From: Mucilaginibacter sp.
GTDB taxonomy: Bacteria > Bacteroidota > Bacteroidia > Sphingobacteriales > Sphingobacteriaceae
Length of the DNA: 42,457 nt
Assembly (NCBI GenBank): GCA_028287865.1
Contig: JAQBOU010000019.1
Location: 1 to 42,457, forward strand
Direction: 5' to 3'
A model generated the notes under the pieces. That model did no database searches, was not told where the DNA came from, and saw only the letters and a program-made list of their open reading frames with translations. Made by a program: the position numbers and the translations under genes. Positions 23,479-32,230 of the stretch are shown here, in pieces; the first letter of the stretch is position 1; every line of letters begins with the position of its first letter.

Positions 23479-24915
23479 TTATTTCCTATCCACATATTTT
23501 TTCGCAATCTCTGGATAAACAACGTTCATATAATTATTCGCTTTGCCATCACGATCAAAAATGCCTTCCCACGAATTAAGCGGTTCCCAAATAAAAGAAC
23601 CTATTGCTTTGCCGTTCGGAACGTTAAAGGCAATATCATTCACTTCCCGCTTAAGCTGTGAATATTCGGCAACCATCACCTGTTGCGGGTATCTGTTAGC
23701 CAGATCAGTCATATTGTTTTTCAGATCTGTCGGTGTGCCATGCCATTTTGGGTAATAAGATAAACCTATTACATCAAATGGCAAATTGCGTTTAGCCATG
23801 TTATCCAGGAAAAAACGAGCCTCCGGATTTTGACCGCCCAAGGCAATGTGCAGCATAATAATGGTTTTAGGACTCACAGCGCGAACTCCTTTAAATCCTG
23901 TGTATATTAATTGGGCAAGGCTGTCGAGGTTATTAATCTCGCCGTCCGGCCATACCATACCATGGTTAATTTCATTGCCAACCTGCACCATATCAGGTGT
24001 GGTGCCCTGGTCCTTTAACTGCTGCATCACGTCCACGGTATAGTCATACAACGATTTTTTGAGTGCGGTAAAATTCTCTCCAGCCCATGCTGCCGGTTCA
24101 TTTTGCTGCTGTGGATCGGCCCAGTAATCACTGTAATGGAAATCAAGCAAAAACTTCATGCCCGCAGCTCTTATACGTTTGGCCATTTGTTTGGTATGTT
24201 CCAGGTCGCAAAAGCCAAGCTTTGGCGAATATCCCTTTGGGTTTGCCGGGTTGTTAAATATCCGCAGACGGATATAATTAAAACCATGGGCCTTCATTAT
24301 TTCAATCGGGTCGCCTTGTACACCGTTGTCTGAAAATTTAATGCCCCTGCTTTCCATTTGCGGCAGGAAAGAAATATCCGCGCCCAGTATTTTATCTGTA
24401 ACTTTTTTAAGTTGATATTTATCGTGCGTAACTACATGGGCTATACCTGGTTGTACCGTATGGATCTCTGTTGATCCAGTATATAAGCTATCGGCTGTTG
24501 CCGCAAATTTGATTATTCCCCTTGTACGGCCGGTTTGTAATATTACCCGAATACTGCCATTGAGTTTAACCTGCCACGTACTGTCCGTGTGTGGTAAATT
24601 ATTAAAGTTAGTGCTGCCATTTACATTTATAATTTTAGCATCTCCCGTTATATGCAGCGTGACGGGGATGTTTGCATCTGCCACGCTATCTCCGCGACTG
24701 TCAATAATTTTAATGCTGATCAATGCCTCATCTTTACCATCAGCTATCATGGTAGTTTTGTAGGGCGTTATTTGTATTTCAGAAGGTACGCCCGGCGGTT
24801 TAGGCTTTCTGCGTCCCTGTGCATTGATAGACGTAGCCGCAATCAGCATTAAAAAAACAAGTAATAAACTGTTTTTAAGCCTGGGGCATAGCATGGTTGT
24901 TGTGTATTTTAACAT
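23479..24915 (-). CDS. secreted endo-beta-1,4-galactanase, GH53, with N-terminal Ig-like domain
   Basis: A 478-residue enzyme for beta-1,4-galactan, the side chain of pectic rhamnogalacturonan I. The signal peptide ends at INA|Q (about residue 32); the ATG at 24894 is a possible alternative start. Residues about 45-155 form an Ig-like domain (MIADGKDEALISIKIIDSRG). The GH53 TIM barrel follows with DISFLPQMESRGIKF, NYIRLRIFNNP and FHYSDYWADP. The acid/base is E315 in VQVGNEINHG and the nucleophile E417 in VMVAEYS. It is transcribed after GH9 on the same strand; GH2 is divergent beyond that. Confidence 0.93.
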   Translation of the reverse strand: MLKYTTTMLCPRLKNSLLLVFLMLIAATSINAQGRRKPKPPGVPSEIQITPYKTTMIADGKDEALISIKIIDSRGDSVADANIPVTLHITGDAKIINVNGSTNFNNLPHTDSTWQVKLNGSIRVILQTGRTRGIIKFAATADSLYTGSTEIHTVQPGIAHVVTHDKYQLKKVTDKILGADISFLPQMESRGIKFSDNGVQGDPIEIMKAHGFNYIRLRIFNNPANPKGYSPKLGFCDLEHTKQMAKRIRAAGMKFLLDFHYSDYWADPQQQNEPAAWAGENFTALKKSLYDYTVDVMQQLKDQGTTPDMVQVGNEINHGMVWPDGEINNLDSLAQLIYTGFKGVRAVSPKTIIMLHIALGGQNPEARFFLDNMAKRNLPFDVIGLSYYPKWHGTPTDLKNNMTDLANRYPQQVMVAEYSQLKREVNDIAFNVPNGKAIGSFIWEPLNSWEGIFDRDGKANNYMNVVYPEIAKKYVDRK

Positions 24916-25124
24916 AACGGTTTTAATTGGTATGCTAAAAGTACACTTTAAAATGTATGATTGACAATTATTTAATGTAAGATATCTTTTATAACTGATT
25001 TTTTACAAACCTCTCATACAACGCTTCCCAAAGCACAACTATATTTAAGTTGGACAAAGTCATCCATGCTTCAGACATCCTTATGAACTCTCTTGTAAAA
25101 CGATTACAGTTTAAACAACAAACT

Positions 25125-26900
25125 TTATTGTCCTTGCTTTTCCGCCATAGCTGCAACTGCCTGCAAAAACCAGGCAGCATGCGGGATCCATTGCTCTGTC
25201 CACCGCCATTCATTGCCTGCGGCTTCGGTTTTAAAATCTATGCCGCTTCCGTCACCATTACCTTCTTTACCTGTAATGCCGTTTGATACACCGCCGCGTT
25301 CGGAGCCATGCCCGAAATTTGAATGCATATAAGGCACGTTATTCTTGCCAAAACCATACATAAAACACATGGAGTAGGGGTTACAACCTAATACCCATGA
25401 TGTTTGGTTTGAAGCAAAAGCAGCAAGCGGTTCACTTACACCCCAGTTGCCATTATGCGGATAAACCAGTTTGCCGCCAACCAGCGCAGCCGTTGCAAGC
25501 GATGCCAGGCGGGCATCCTCACCCTGCCACCACCAGCCGGTTTCATTATCATGCGGGATAAAAAAGCCATCCTTAACTTCGCCTTTATATAAAAATGATT
25601 GCCTTGCATAGCCAAAGGGGTTACTCACTTTATTGGTTACGGCAAGGTTATAATCCAACGCTTTTTTAATGATTTGCAAGGCTTCGGCTCTTAATGCAGC
25701 ATCCTTTTCTTTGGTAAGATAACGTGACAGGGCAACCACAGGCAACCCGGCATCCGATGCATGCCAGTACGGACGGTTGGAATCATTAGCAATAAAATAG
25801 CCTTCAGTGGTCATCCTTTTGCTGAGGTTTTGCGCCCGCTTTCGTGCTTCATCTTTGTAGAGGGAGCTGTCGGTCGCGATCCAAAGTTCGGTGGCAGCCA
25901 TCAGGGCACAGTAGTCATCAATAATATTTTCCTTGCCGTCGTCATCGTATTTGGTATTATAGACCAGCAGATGGGCAAAGGCTCGTTTTGCGCCGTCAAG
26001 ATATTGCTGCGACGTAAAGTCCCTGTTTTTTTTCCATTGCGAGATCCGGGCCAGCGCGGCAATGGCCATGCCGCCACCTTCGCGGAAAGCACATTGATAT
26101 TCGTCCGTAGTTACGCTGTTGGCATGCAGGCCTACTATCCGGCGGGCATTGGGGTCTTTATTAAAGTAACTGAAAACGATCATGTAAAAATAATCATCCT
26201 TTGATAAAGCACGCATCATATAGTCGGCACCATAAAGGGCTTCATCATCCAGCGAATCTTTGATATTCCATTTTTTCAGCAAACCGGGGATACCCTCAGA
26301 AGTGCTCTCCATTGACCATACTACCAATGGTGTTTGCTGCGGCGACACAAAATTGGCATAAGCCAGGTGCGAAAAATATTTACTCACATCGCCCGATGCA
26401 TCGCACCAGCCCCCGTGCATGTCCACTGTTTTGTCACTGCCAATCATGTGCATGTGCGCATCTGCGGCTAATTCGGCCGGGGTGTTCGCCCTTTGTTTGT
26501 TGTAATAATGAATAATGGACGATATGGTCAGTTTAGCCAGTGCATCCTCTTCAATTTCAAACGGATTAGAATTGTACAATTTGCCGTCAACTACAATATT
26601 CAGCCAGTACTTGCCGCTTTTATTAAAATCTGAGAAATCCGCTCTGAAGTAAATTTTACCTGGAGTCCATTCGTCAATATGTTGCGGACCGCTAAGCACA
26701 CCTGTATAAACTGTCTTATTATTAACGGTGTTGATAAGATGGAAAGTTGTTTTACCCAAAAGTGGATGATCAACACCAACAACTGCTGTTTTAGGTCCCC
26801 TGCTGTCAAACCCGATTTGGTTTGCATAAATAACCGGCTGGGAAAAAGCAGTAACTGTCAGGGTAAGAAATGTGATAAATAAGGCGGAGATCTTTCTCAT
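25125..26900 (-). CDS. secreted glycoside hydrolase family 9 protein
   Basis: A 591-residue GH9 enzyme, a family of endoglucanases, beta-glucosidases and exo-acting relatives. The signal peptide ends at AFS|Q. Residues about 22-115 are the CelD-type N-terminal Ig domain (IYANQIGFDSRGPKTAVV, SGKYWLNI). The (alpha/alpha)6 barrel has the catalytic Asp pair D167 and D171 in GGWCDASGD, which has one residue more than the common GGWxDAGD, and the candidate acid Glu near the end (E564 or E569 in NEWRWTEQW). The substrate cannot be fixed by motif. It is separated from GH53 by 209 nt on the same strand. Confidence 0.92.
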   Translation of the reverse strand: MRKISALFITFLTLTVTAFSQPVIYANQIGFDSRGPKTAVVGVDHPLLGKTTFHLINTVNNKTVYTGVLSGPQHIDEWTPGKIYFRADFSDFNKSGKYWLNIVVDGKLYNSNPFEIEEDALAKLTISSIIHYYNKQRANTPAELAADAHMHMIGSDKTVDMHGGWCDASGDVSKYFSHLAYANFVSPQQTPLVVWSMESTSEGIPGLLKKWNIKDSLDDEALYGADYMMRALSKDDYFYMIVFSYFNKDPNARRIVGLHANSVTTDEYQCAFREGGGMAIAALARISQWKKNRDFTSQQYLDGAKRAFAHLLVYNTKYDDDGKENIIDDYCALMAATELWIATDSSLYKDEARKRAQNLSKRMTTEGYFIANDSNRPYWHASDAGLPVVALSRYLTKEKDAALRAEALQIIKKALDYNLAVTNKVSNPFGYARQSFLYKGEVKDGFFIPHDNETGWWWQGEDARLASLATAALVGGKLVYPHNGNWGVSEPLAAFASNQTSWVLGCNPYSMCFMYGFGKNNVPYMHSNFGHGSERGGVSNGITGKEGNGDGSGIDFKTEAAGNEWRWTEQWIPHAAWFLQAVAAMAEKQGQ

Positions 26901-27343
26901 TGTATAATAAAAGTGATAGCCCGCAAATTAATCAAAGAATGACAATAAAAAATTAAATTCGATGGAGAATGCAGGGCAGAGGCATTAAAATTTTTTAAGC
27001 TTGTTTTTTCTTTTATGATTTGCCGGTAGGTATATTTCGTGGGTAGAATGTTTGTTCAAGATTCACCAAGCGTTCCTATAGGAACGCCTCGTACTTCTTT
27101 TGGACGTTTCTACCCACCAAAAGTCTCTATGGAACTAAGAAAATTACTATTTGGGGTTAGGTAAAATAGCACAGTCTTGTATTTAACTCTTACAATTAAT
27201 ATCTTCTAAATTATAAAAGTTACTGAAACTATCCTATTGAAAATAAAATCAGAAATCTCTCTTTCTGATTCGATTAATTATAAGTTCAATAAATATTTCT
27301 AATTTAGTGTCGGATATACATTTATTACCTAAATAAACCAATT
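26901..27343. other. 443-bp spacer between divergent GH9 and GH2 genes
   Basis: No gene was seen. It contains the nested palindromic repeat at 27039-27117. The remainder is AT-rich and must hold promoters for both genes; no exact TAnnTTTG with a good -33 was found. Confidence 0.5.
27039..27117. repeat. nested palindromic repeat bounded by GTGGGTAGAA
   Basis: The outer arms GTGGGTAGAA (27039-27048) and TTCTACCCAC (27108-27117) are exact inverses. Inside lies an 18-bp perfect palindrome GCGTTCCTATAGGAACGC (27070-27087). The layout (TAGAA ends around a core palindrome) resembles dispersed repeats I recall in Bacteroidota, but there is only one copy here. Confidence 0.55.
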
Positions 27344-29779
27344 ATGCCAGTTAATAATGCTTTTTCACCAAAGGCAGCCCGCTTATTATGCCTGTCTGCA
27401 ACCGTTTTACTTTATTCTTTAAAGGGATTTAGCCAGCAAGCCCGTACAGTTGCAGATTTTGATAAAGACTGGCATTTCCATTTAGGCAATGTAAATGACG
27501 GTGAAAAGACCAGTTTAAATGATATGAACTGGCGTTTACTCAACCTGCCGCATGACTGGAGCATTGAAGGGAAATTCAGCAAAGATAACCCGGCCACCCC
27601 AGAAGGTGGGGCATTACCGGGAGGTATTGGCTGGTACCGTAAAACATTTACCGTCGCTGCTGCATCGAAAAACAAATTGATTTATGTTGATTTTGACGGT
27701 GTTTACCAAAAAAGCGACGTATGGATAAACGGCCATCATTTAGGTTTCAGGCCCAACGGATATATCTCTTTCAGGTATGAGCTTACGCCTTATTTAAATT
27801 TCGGCGGCAAAAACACGATCGCGGTTAAAGTAGATAATTCAGTTCAGCCAAACTCCCGTTGGTATTCAGGTTCGGGAATTTATAGGAATGTGTGGCTGGT
27901 AACCACTAATAAATTAGCTGTCGACCATTGGGGAACTTATGTAACCACTCCAAAAGCAAGTAAGCAAGCTGCATCAATCCAATTAATAACACGTGTAAAA
28001 AACAACTCCGGCAAAAATGCAAAGTTCACCCTGGTTACAACTATCTATAGTCCCGGCAACAAGGTTGTCAGCAATTCGTCTGCATCAGTTAACACTGTTG
28101 AGTCCAATAAAGGCGTGGAGCAAAATTTCGAGTTAACTAACCCTGAATTATGGTCGGTTGAAAAACCTTCTCTGTATAAAATAGTCACCAAAGTAATTGA
28201 AGCCAATAAAGTAGTTGATACTTATACTACCCCTTTAGGCATCCGCTATTTTAACTTTGATGCCGATAAAGGATTTTCTTTAAATGGCAAGCCAATGAAA
28301 ATATTAGGCGTTTGTGACCATCACGATTTAGGTTCATTAGGTGCAGCCATTAATACCCGTGCGCTGGAGCGTCAGCTGCAGATGCTGAAAGCCATGGGCT
28401 GCAACGGTATCCGTACCTCGCACAACCCGCCTGCGCCTGAGTTGCTGGAGCTTTGCGATAAAATGGGATTTATTGTAATGGACGAGGCTTTTGATTGCTG
28501 GGAATGGAAAAAGGCTAAATATGATTACCACTTATACTTTAAGGAATGGCACAAACGCGACCTGGAAGACCAGATATTACGCGACCGTAATCACCCCAGC
28601 GTTTTTATCTGGAGTATTGGCAACGAGATACCACAACAGGGTGATACCAGCGCTTTACGATTGGGACCAGAATTGGCCGGTATTGTACATAGTTTGGACA
28701 GGACAAGACCGATCACTACTGCCAATGACCGTCCGGATACCAGTAACAAGATCATAAAATCAGGGGCCATTGATTTGATAGGTTATAACTACCATGAATT
28801 TGACTATGCCACCTTTCATGACAGGTATCCCGGTAAAAAATTCATAGCCACTGAAACAACATCAGGCCTGGAAACCCGGGGGCATTATGATATGCCTTCG
28901 GACAGCATACGTATATGGCCTGCAAGGTGGGACAAGCCCTTTACCAGCGGCAACCCTGACAACAGCGTTTCGGCTTATGATAATGTTCGTCCGGCATGGG
29001 GTTCTACGCATGAAGCTACCTGGAAAGTGATGAAAAAGTATGATTTCCTTTCGGGGATGTTTATCTGGACAGGATTTGATTATATGGGCGAACCAACGCC
29101 TTATTCCTGGCCGTCGCGCAGTTCGTATTTTGGCATTATTGACCTGGCAGGCTTCCCGAAAGATATCTACTACATGTACCAAAGTGAGTGGACCAGCAAA
29201 CCCGTTTTACATATCTTTCCGCATTGGAATTGGGAACCAGGAAAAACCGTAGATGTATGGGCGTTTTATAATAATGCCGATGAGGTGGAACTGTACCTGA
29301 ACGGTAAATCAGTAGGTGTTAAAAGGAAGAACGGCGAAGACCTGCATGTAATGTGGCGCTTAAAGTTTGAGCCGGGCACATTAAAGGCCATATCACGTAA
29401 AAATGGGAAGATAATTTTAACCCGCGAGATTCATACCGCTGGCGCCCCTGCAAAAATTGAACTGATTGCCGACCGGAAAACCATTAAAGCTGACGGGAAA
29501 GACCTTTCATTTATAACGGTTAGAATATTGGATAAGGATGGCAATTTAGTGCCTGATGCCAATAACCTGGTAAACTTTAAGCTTAACGGCGAAGCTTTTA
29601 TTGCAGGCGTTGATAACGGTGACGAGGTGAGCCACGATCCGTTTAAGGCAAATTACAGGAAGGCATTTAATGGAATGGCATTAGCAATAGTGCAAAATAA
29701 AGGGAAGGCAGGTAATATCAATTTTACGGCGACTTCTGCTGAGTTGCAGGGAGCAACGGTGGTTTTGACGGCAAAGTAA
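27344..29779 (+). CDS. secreted beta-galactosidase-type GH2 enzyme
   Basis: An 811-residue retaining exo-glycosidase, most like beta-galactosidases. The signal peptide ends at GFS|Q (about residue 31). The sugar-binding jelly roll (about 40-210) has DWSIEGKF and YSGSGIYRNVWL; an Ig domain follows, then the TIM barrel with GIRTSHNPPAPELLELCDK, acid/base E428 in WSIGNEIPQ and nucleophile E504 in FIATETTSG. A DUF4982-type domain is followed by an Ig-like domain (about 700-811) that closely resembles the N-terminal domain of the GH53 protein. It could release galactose from the oligomers made by that galactanase. Confidence 0.93.
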   Translation: MPVNNAFSPKAARLLCLSATVLLYSLKGFSQQARTVADFDKDWHFHLGNVNDGEKTSLNDMNWRLLNLPHDWSIEGKFSKDNPATPEGGALPGGIGWYRKTFTVAAASKNKLIYVDFDGVYQKSDVWINGHHLGFRPNGYISFRYELTPYLNFGGKNTIAVKVDNSVQPNSRWYSGSGIYRNVWLVTTNKLAVDHWGTYVTTPKASKQAASIQLITRVKNNSGKNAKFTLVTTIYSPGNKVVSNSSASVNTVESNKGVEQNFELTNPELWSVEKPSLYKIVTKVIEANKVVDTYTTPLGIRYFNFDADKGFSLNGKPMKILGVCDHHDLGSLGAAINTRALERQLQMLKAMGCNGIRTSHNPPAPELLELCDKMGFIVMDEAFDCWEWKKAKYDYHLYFKEWHKRDLEDQILRDRNHPSVFIWSIGNEIPQQGDTSALRLGPELAGIVHSLDRTRPITTANDRPDTSNKIIKSGAIDLIGYNYHEFDYATFHDRYPGKKFIATETTSGLETRGHYDMPSDSIRIWPARWDKPFTSGNPDNSVSAYDNVRPAWGSTHEATWKVMKKYDFLSGMFIWTGFDYMGEPTPYSWPSRSSYFGIIDLAGFPKDIYYMYQSEWTSKPVLHIFPHWNWEPGKTVDVWAFYNNADEVELYLNGKSVGVKRKNGEDLHVMWRLKFEPGTLKAISRKNGKIILTREIHTAGAPAKIELIADRKTIKADGKDLSFITVRILDKDGNLVPDANNLVNFKLNGEAFIAGVDNGDEVSHDPFKANYRKAFNGMALAIVQNKGKAGNINFTATSAELQGATVVLTAK

Positions 29780-29791
29780 ATAGCTGTAGTA

Positions 29792-29889
29792 GTCTGAACC
29801 ATGATTAAAGGATTAATAGATTTTTTTGATCTGTGTCTAAAAAACGACATGATCATGAAATCCTCGATCCAACTAATTATGGTTCAGAC
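29792..29889. repeat. 98-bp palindromic GTCTGAACC repeat element
   Basis: The arms at 29792-29807 (GTCTGAACCATGATTA) and 29874-29889 (TAATTATGGTTCAGAC) pair at 15 of 16 positions. It fills the gap between convergent genes and could also stop transcription. A related half-copy lies at 23429-23474. Confidence 0.65.
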
Positions 29890-29900
29890 AATAAACGAGT

Positions 29901-30863
29901 TTATTCCCCTTTAAACTTTAACCCTACCTGTTTTCTTGCTTTATCCAGCATGGCGATCATCTGCCTTGACATATCATGGCTGATGACCGGGCTTTCATTT
30001 TTGCCTTCTTTTATTAAGTTGCAAAAATGCTCCACTTCATAGTTTAAGCCACCGGCAATAAATGGTTCATTCAGTTCAACCGTGCGGCCATCAACGTAAT
30101 TGATAGTAGCCCGTGCGGGGTTCCACCAATTTTTGTGGATGGTTACGTTTCCAATTTCGCCACAAATTAGCGCATCACCTTTACCATGCAGATCAAGACC
30201 GCAGTAAAGCTGTGCATAACCATTGTCGTGCTCGGTTTGAAAGATGGAGAACATGTCGATACCTGTTTCCCCGAATCTGCCCAAAGCCTGTACCTGCTTT
30301 GTGGAACCAAGCCAATCCACCGCTAAAAATGCCTCATAAATACCAATTTGCATCAGGCTCCCGCCCACCAGCTCATGGCTATAGTTCGGATGCTCGGGAG
30401 GGCAATCGGCAACCGCCGAACCGGCGCGGACATAACCCACTTTTCCAATAGGATCAGTAATCAGGTATTCTTTTAACCGCGTGTATAAAGGAAAGAAGGG
30501 TGGTTTCATGCCTTCCATAAAAAGCAAGCCCTTTGATTTAACCACTTTAAGTATATCTTCTAATATAGCAAGGTTTGTAGCTGCAGGTTTTTCACATAAA
30601 ACATGTTTGCCTGCATTTAATGCTGCAATGCTATAAAATGCATGGCTGTCGGGCAGCGTTGCTATATAAACGGCATCAATATCACTTTCCAACAGCTCAT
30701 TAACCGTTTGGCAAGCGTTGCCGCCGTATTGTTCAACAAAGCCGGTTACCGTTTCGGCCCGCCGCGACCATACGGATATTAATGCGGTGTGCGGGACTTT
30801 TTTTAGTCCCTGCACAAACCGGTGCGCTATCCGCCCACAACCTATGATACCCCATTTGATCAT
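29901..30863 (-). CDS. Gfo/Idh/MocA-family NAD(P)-dependent oxidoreductase
   Basis: A 320-residue sugar or polyol dehydrogenase-type protein. The N-terminal Rossmann fold has GIIGCGRIAHRF (residues 5-16), and the active-site EKP motif is E91-K92-P93 in LCEKPAATN. The C-terminal alpha/beta domain starts with the YVRAG and GGSLMQIGIYEAFLAVDWLG segments, as in dimeric dihydrodiol dehydrogenase and related enzymes. No signal peptide is present, so it is cytosolic. The substrate is unknown. It is convergent with the GH2 gene across a palindromic repeat. Confidence 0.9.
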   Translation of the reverse strand: MIKWGIIGCGRIAHRFVQGLKKVPHTALISVWSRRAETVTGFVEQYGGNACQTVNELLESDIDAVYIATLPDSHAFYSIAALNAGKHVLCEKPAATNLAILEDILKVVKSKGLLFMEGMKPPFFPLYTRLKEYLITDPIGKVGYVRAGSAVADCPPEHPNYSHELVGGSLMQIGIYEAFLAVDWLGSTKQVQALGRFGETGIDMFSIFQTEHDNGYAQLYCGLDLHGKGDALICGEIGNVTIHKNWWNPARATINYVDGRTVELNEPFIAGGLNYEVEHFCNLIKEGKNESPVISHDMSRQMIAMLDKARKQVGLKFKGE

Positions 30864-30921
30864 TTTTTTAAGATGCCCAGTGTTAAATTCACAGTTGGTA
30901 TTAATTGATTTTAGCTAAAAC

Positions 30922-31980
30922 CTATTGGTATTGAATGTAAATAGGGTACGGCTTCTTCTTTAAAACCTCTTGAGGTGTAAGCATGTGGTGAGGTGCTTTC
31001 TTTAAATCATTTTTATAAAAAAGCTTAAAGCCGGTAAACTGAACAGGTTCGTTATGAATAAAATAGCGCCAGGTTCCCTCTTTAAGGTCAGGCTCACCCC
31101 AACCATCCATGTCCATTACTAATTGAATCTCCGGGCGTAGCTTAATATTCTGGTAATTGGTCAGCATTTTTTTAGTAAAACGATGAACAATTAAAATTTT
31201 AGGAGGCAGGTTATATTTTCTTACCAGGTTGGCAAGATAGCCCGATACATAGTTCACATCTGCTGCATCATAAGTACCAATTTTTTTACCGGGATGGATA
31301 CCATCCTTCATAGAAAACTCTGGATCCATACCAAAATGCACATTAGGCATTATCCAATATTTTTCGAGCAATGGCAACTCAGCATGAATATTACTCAATG
31401 CAACCTGGATATCCAAAAAAACAATAGCATGTGCTTTTTTAGCGAGCACTAAAACACTGTCAATCTGTTTAAAAGGCATACGGTGCCTATATTTGCCATC
31501 TTTACCGGCATCGCCACTGGCTACAACCGCAATATAATGCAACGCGGGTTGTACAGGGGTTTGCGGATCGGCCTTTTCCCAGTTCTTTACTTCACCCTTT
31601 AACTTGGCAAGCATTTCGTTTGGAGGGAGCTCACCTAAAATACCCATCTTTTTTGCATAAAGATTTCCATAAAAAGCAACCACTCTTTTAAATGGCAAAA
31701 TAGCTCCCGGCAAAGGATAAGGGGCATTTTTAACCGGCCATTTACCGCTGGTGTCTCCGTGGGCAAGGCGCTTCATCAATGAATCGTACAGCTTTTTATT
31801 TAGTGGCGGATATACCACCCTGGCAACAACCGTATCCTTTACAACTGAGGTTACCGCTGCAACTTTTTTAATAGTGTCCTTTTTATTGTTTGCAGCAGTT
31901 GCATTTTTGCTTTGGCTACAGTTTGTAAAAAGCAGCATTGTGGATAAAAGAAGTGCAACAGACAGAATGGTATTTTTCAT
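30922..31980 (-). CDS. lipoprotein of unknown function, probable TIM-barrel-like
   Basis: The 352-residue protein has a lipoprotein signal, MKNTILSVALLLSTMLLFTNC, with Cys 21. A Lys/Thr/Val-rich linker follows to about residue 75. The body has a series of conserved-looking motifs: VVAFYGNLYAKKMGILGELP, FLDIQ, HFGMDPEF, GTYDAADVNYV, ILIVHRFTKKML, MDMDGWGEPDLK, FKLFYKND and a closing YPIYIQYQ. I recall similar motif order in actinobacterial secreted lipoproteins of unknown function. Acidic residues at strand ends suggest a glycosidase-like or sugar-binding barrel, but no catalytic assignment is possible. The start is chosen at the lipoprotein signal; an in-frame ATG three codons earlier is possible, and 54 further upstream residues are not typical. 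Confidence 0.65.
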   Translation of the reverse strand: MKNTILSVALLLSTMLLFTNCSQSKNATAANNKKDTIKKVAAVTSVVKDTVVARVVYPPLNKKLYDSLMKRLAHGDTSGKWPVKNAPYPLPGAILPFKRVVAFYGNLYAKKMGILGELPPNEMLAKLKGEVKNWEKADPQTPVQPALHYIAVVASGDAGKDGKYRHRMPFKQIDSVLVLAKKAHAIVFLDIQVALSNIHAELPLLEKYWIMPNVHFGMDPEFSMKDGIHPGKKIGTYDAADVNYVSGYLANLVRKYNLPPKILIVHRFTKKMLTNYQNIKLRPEIQLVMDMDGWGEPDLKEGTWRYFIHNEPVQFTGFKLFYKNDLKKAPHHMLTPQEVLKKKPYPIYIQYQ

Positions 31981-32230
31981 TTTAATCATATGTTTTTGAG
32001 GGTGCAGCGAGCCAATGGTATCGGACTGACTTATTTGTTTTTTGGCTGATAAGTTATAACGCATATTCAATTTCACTTTGCTTTGTTTCGATGTAACCGG
32101 GGTTGCGCAAAATAACACCTTTTCCGGTACCAAGATGCTTAAATTTATCAACAGTTAGCATATCCATTTACAAAAACTTATTTTAAAACCGGCGTTGTAA
32201 GAGTGGAGTGCATCAAAAATTCACTCATTC

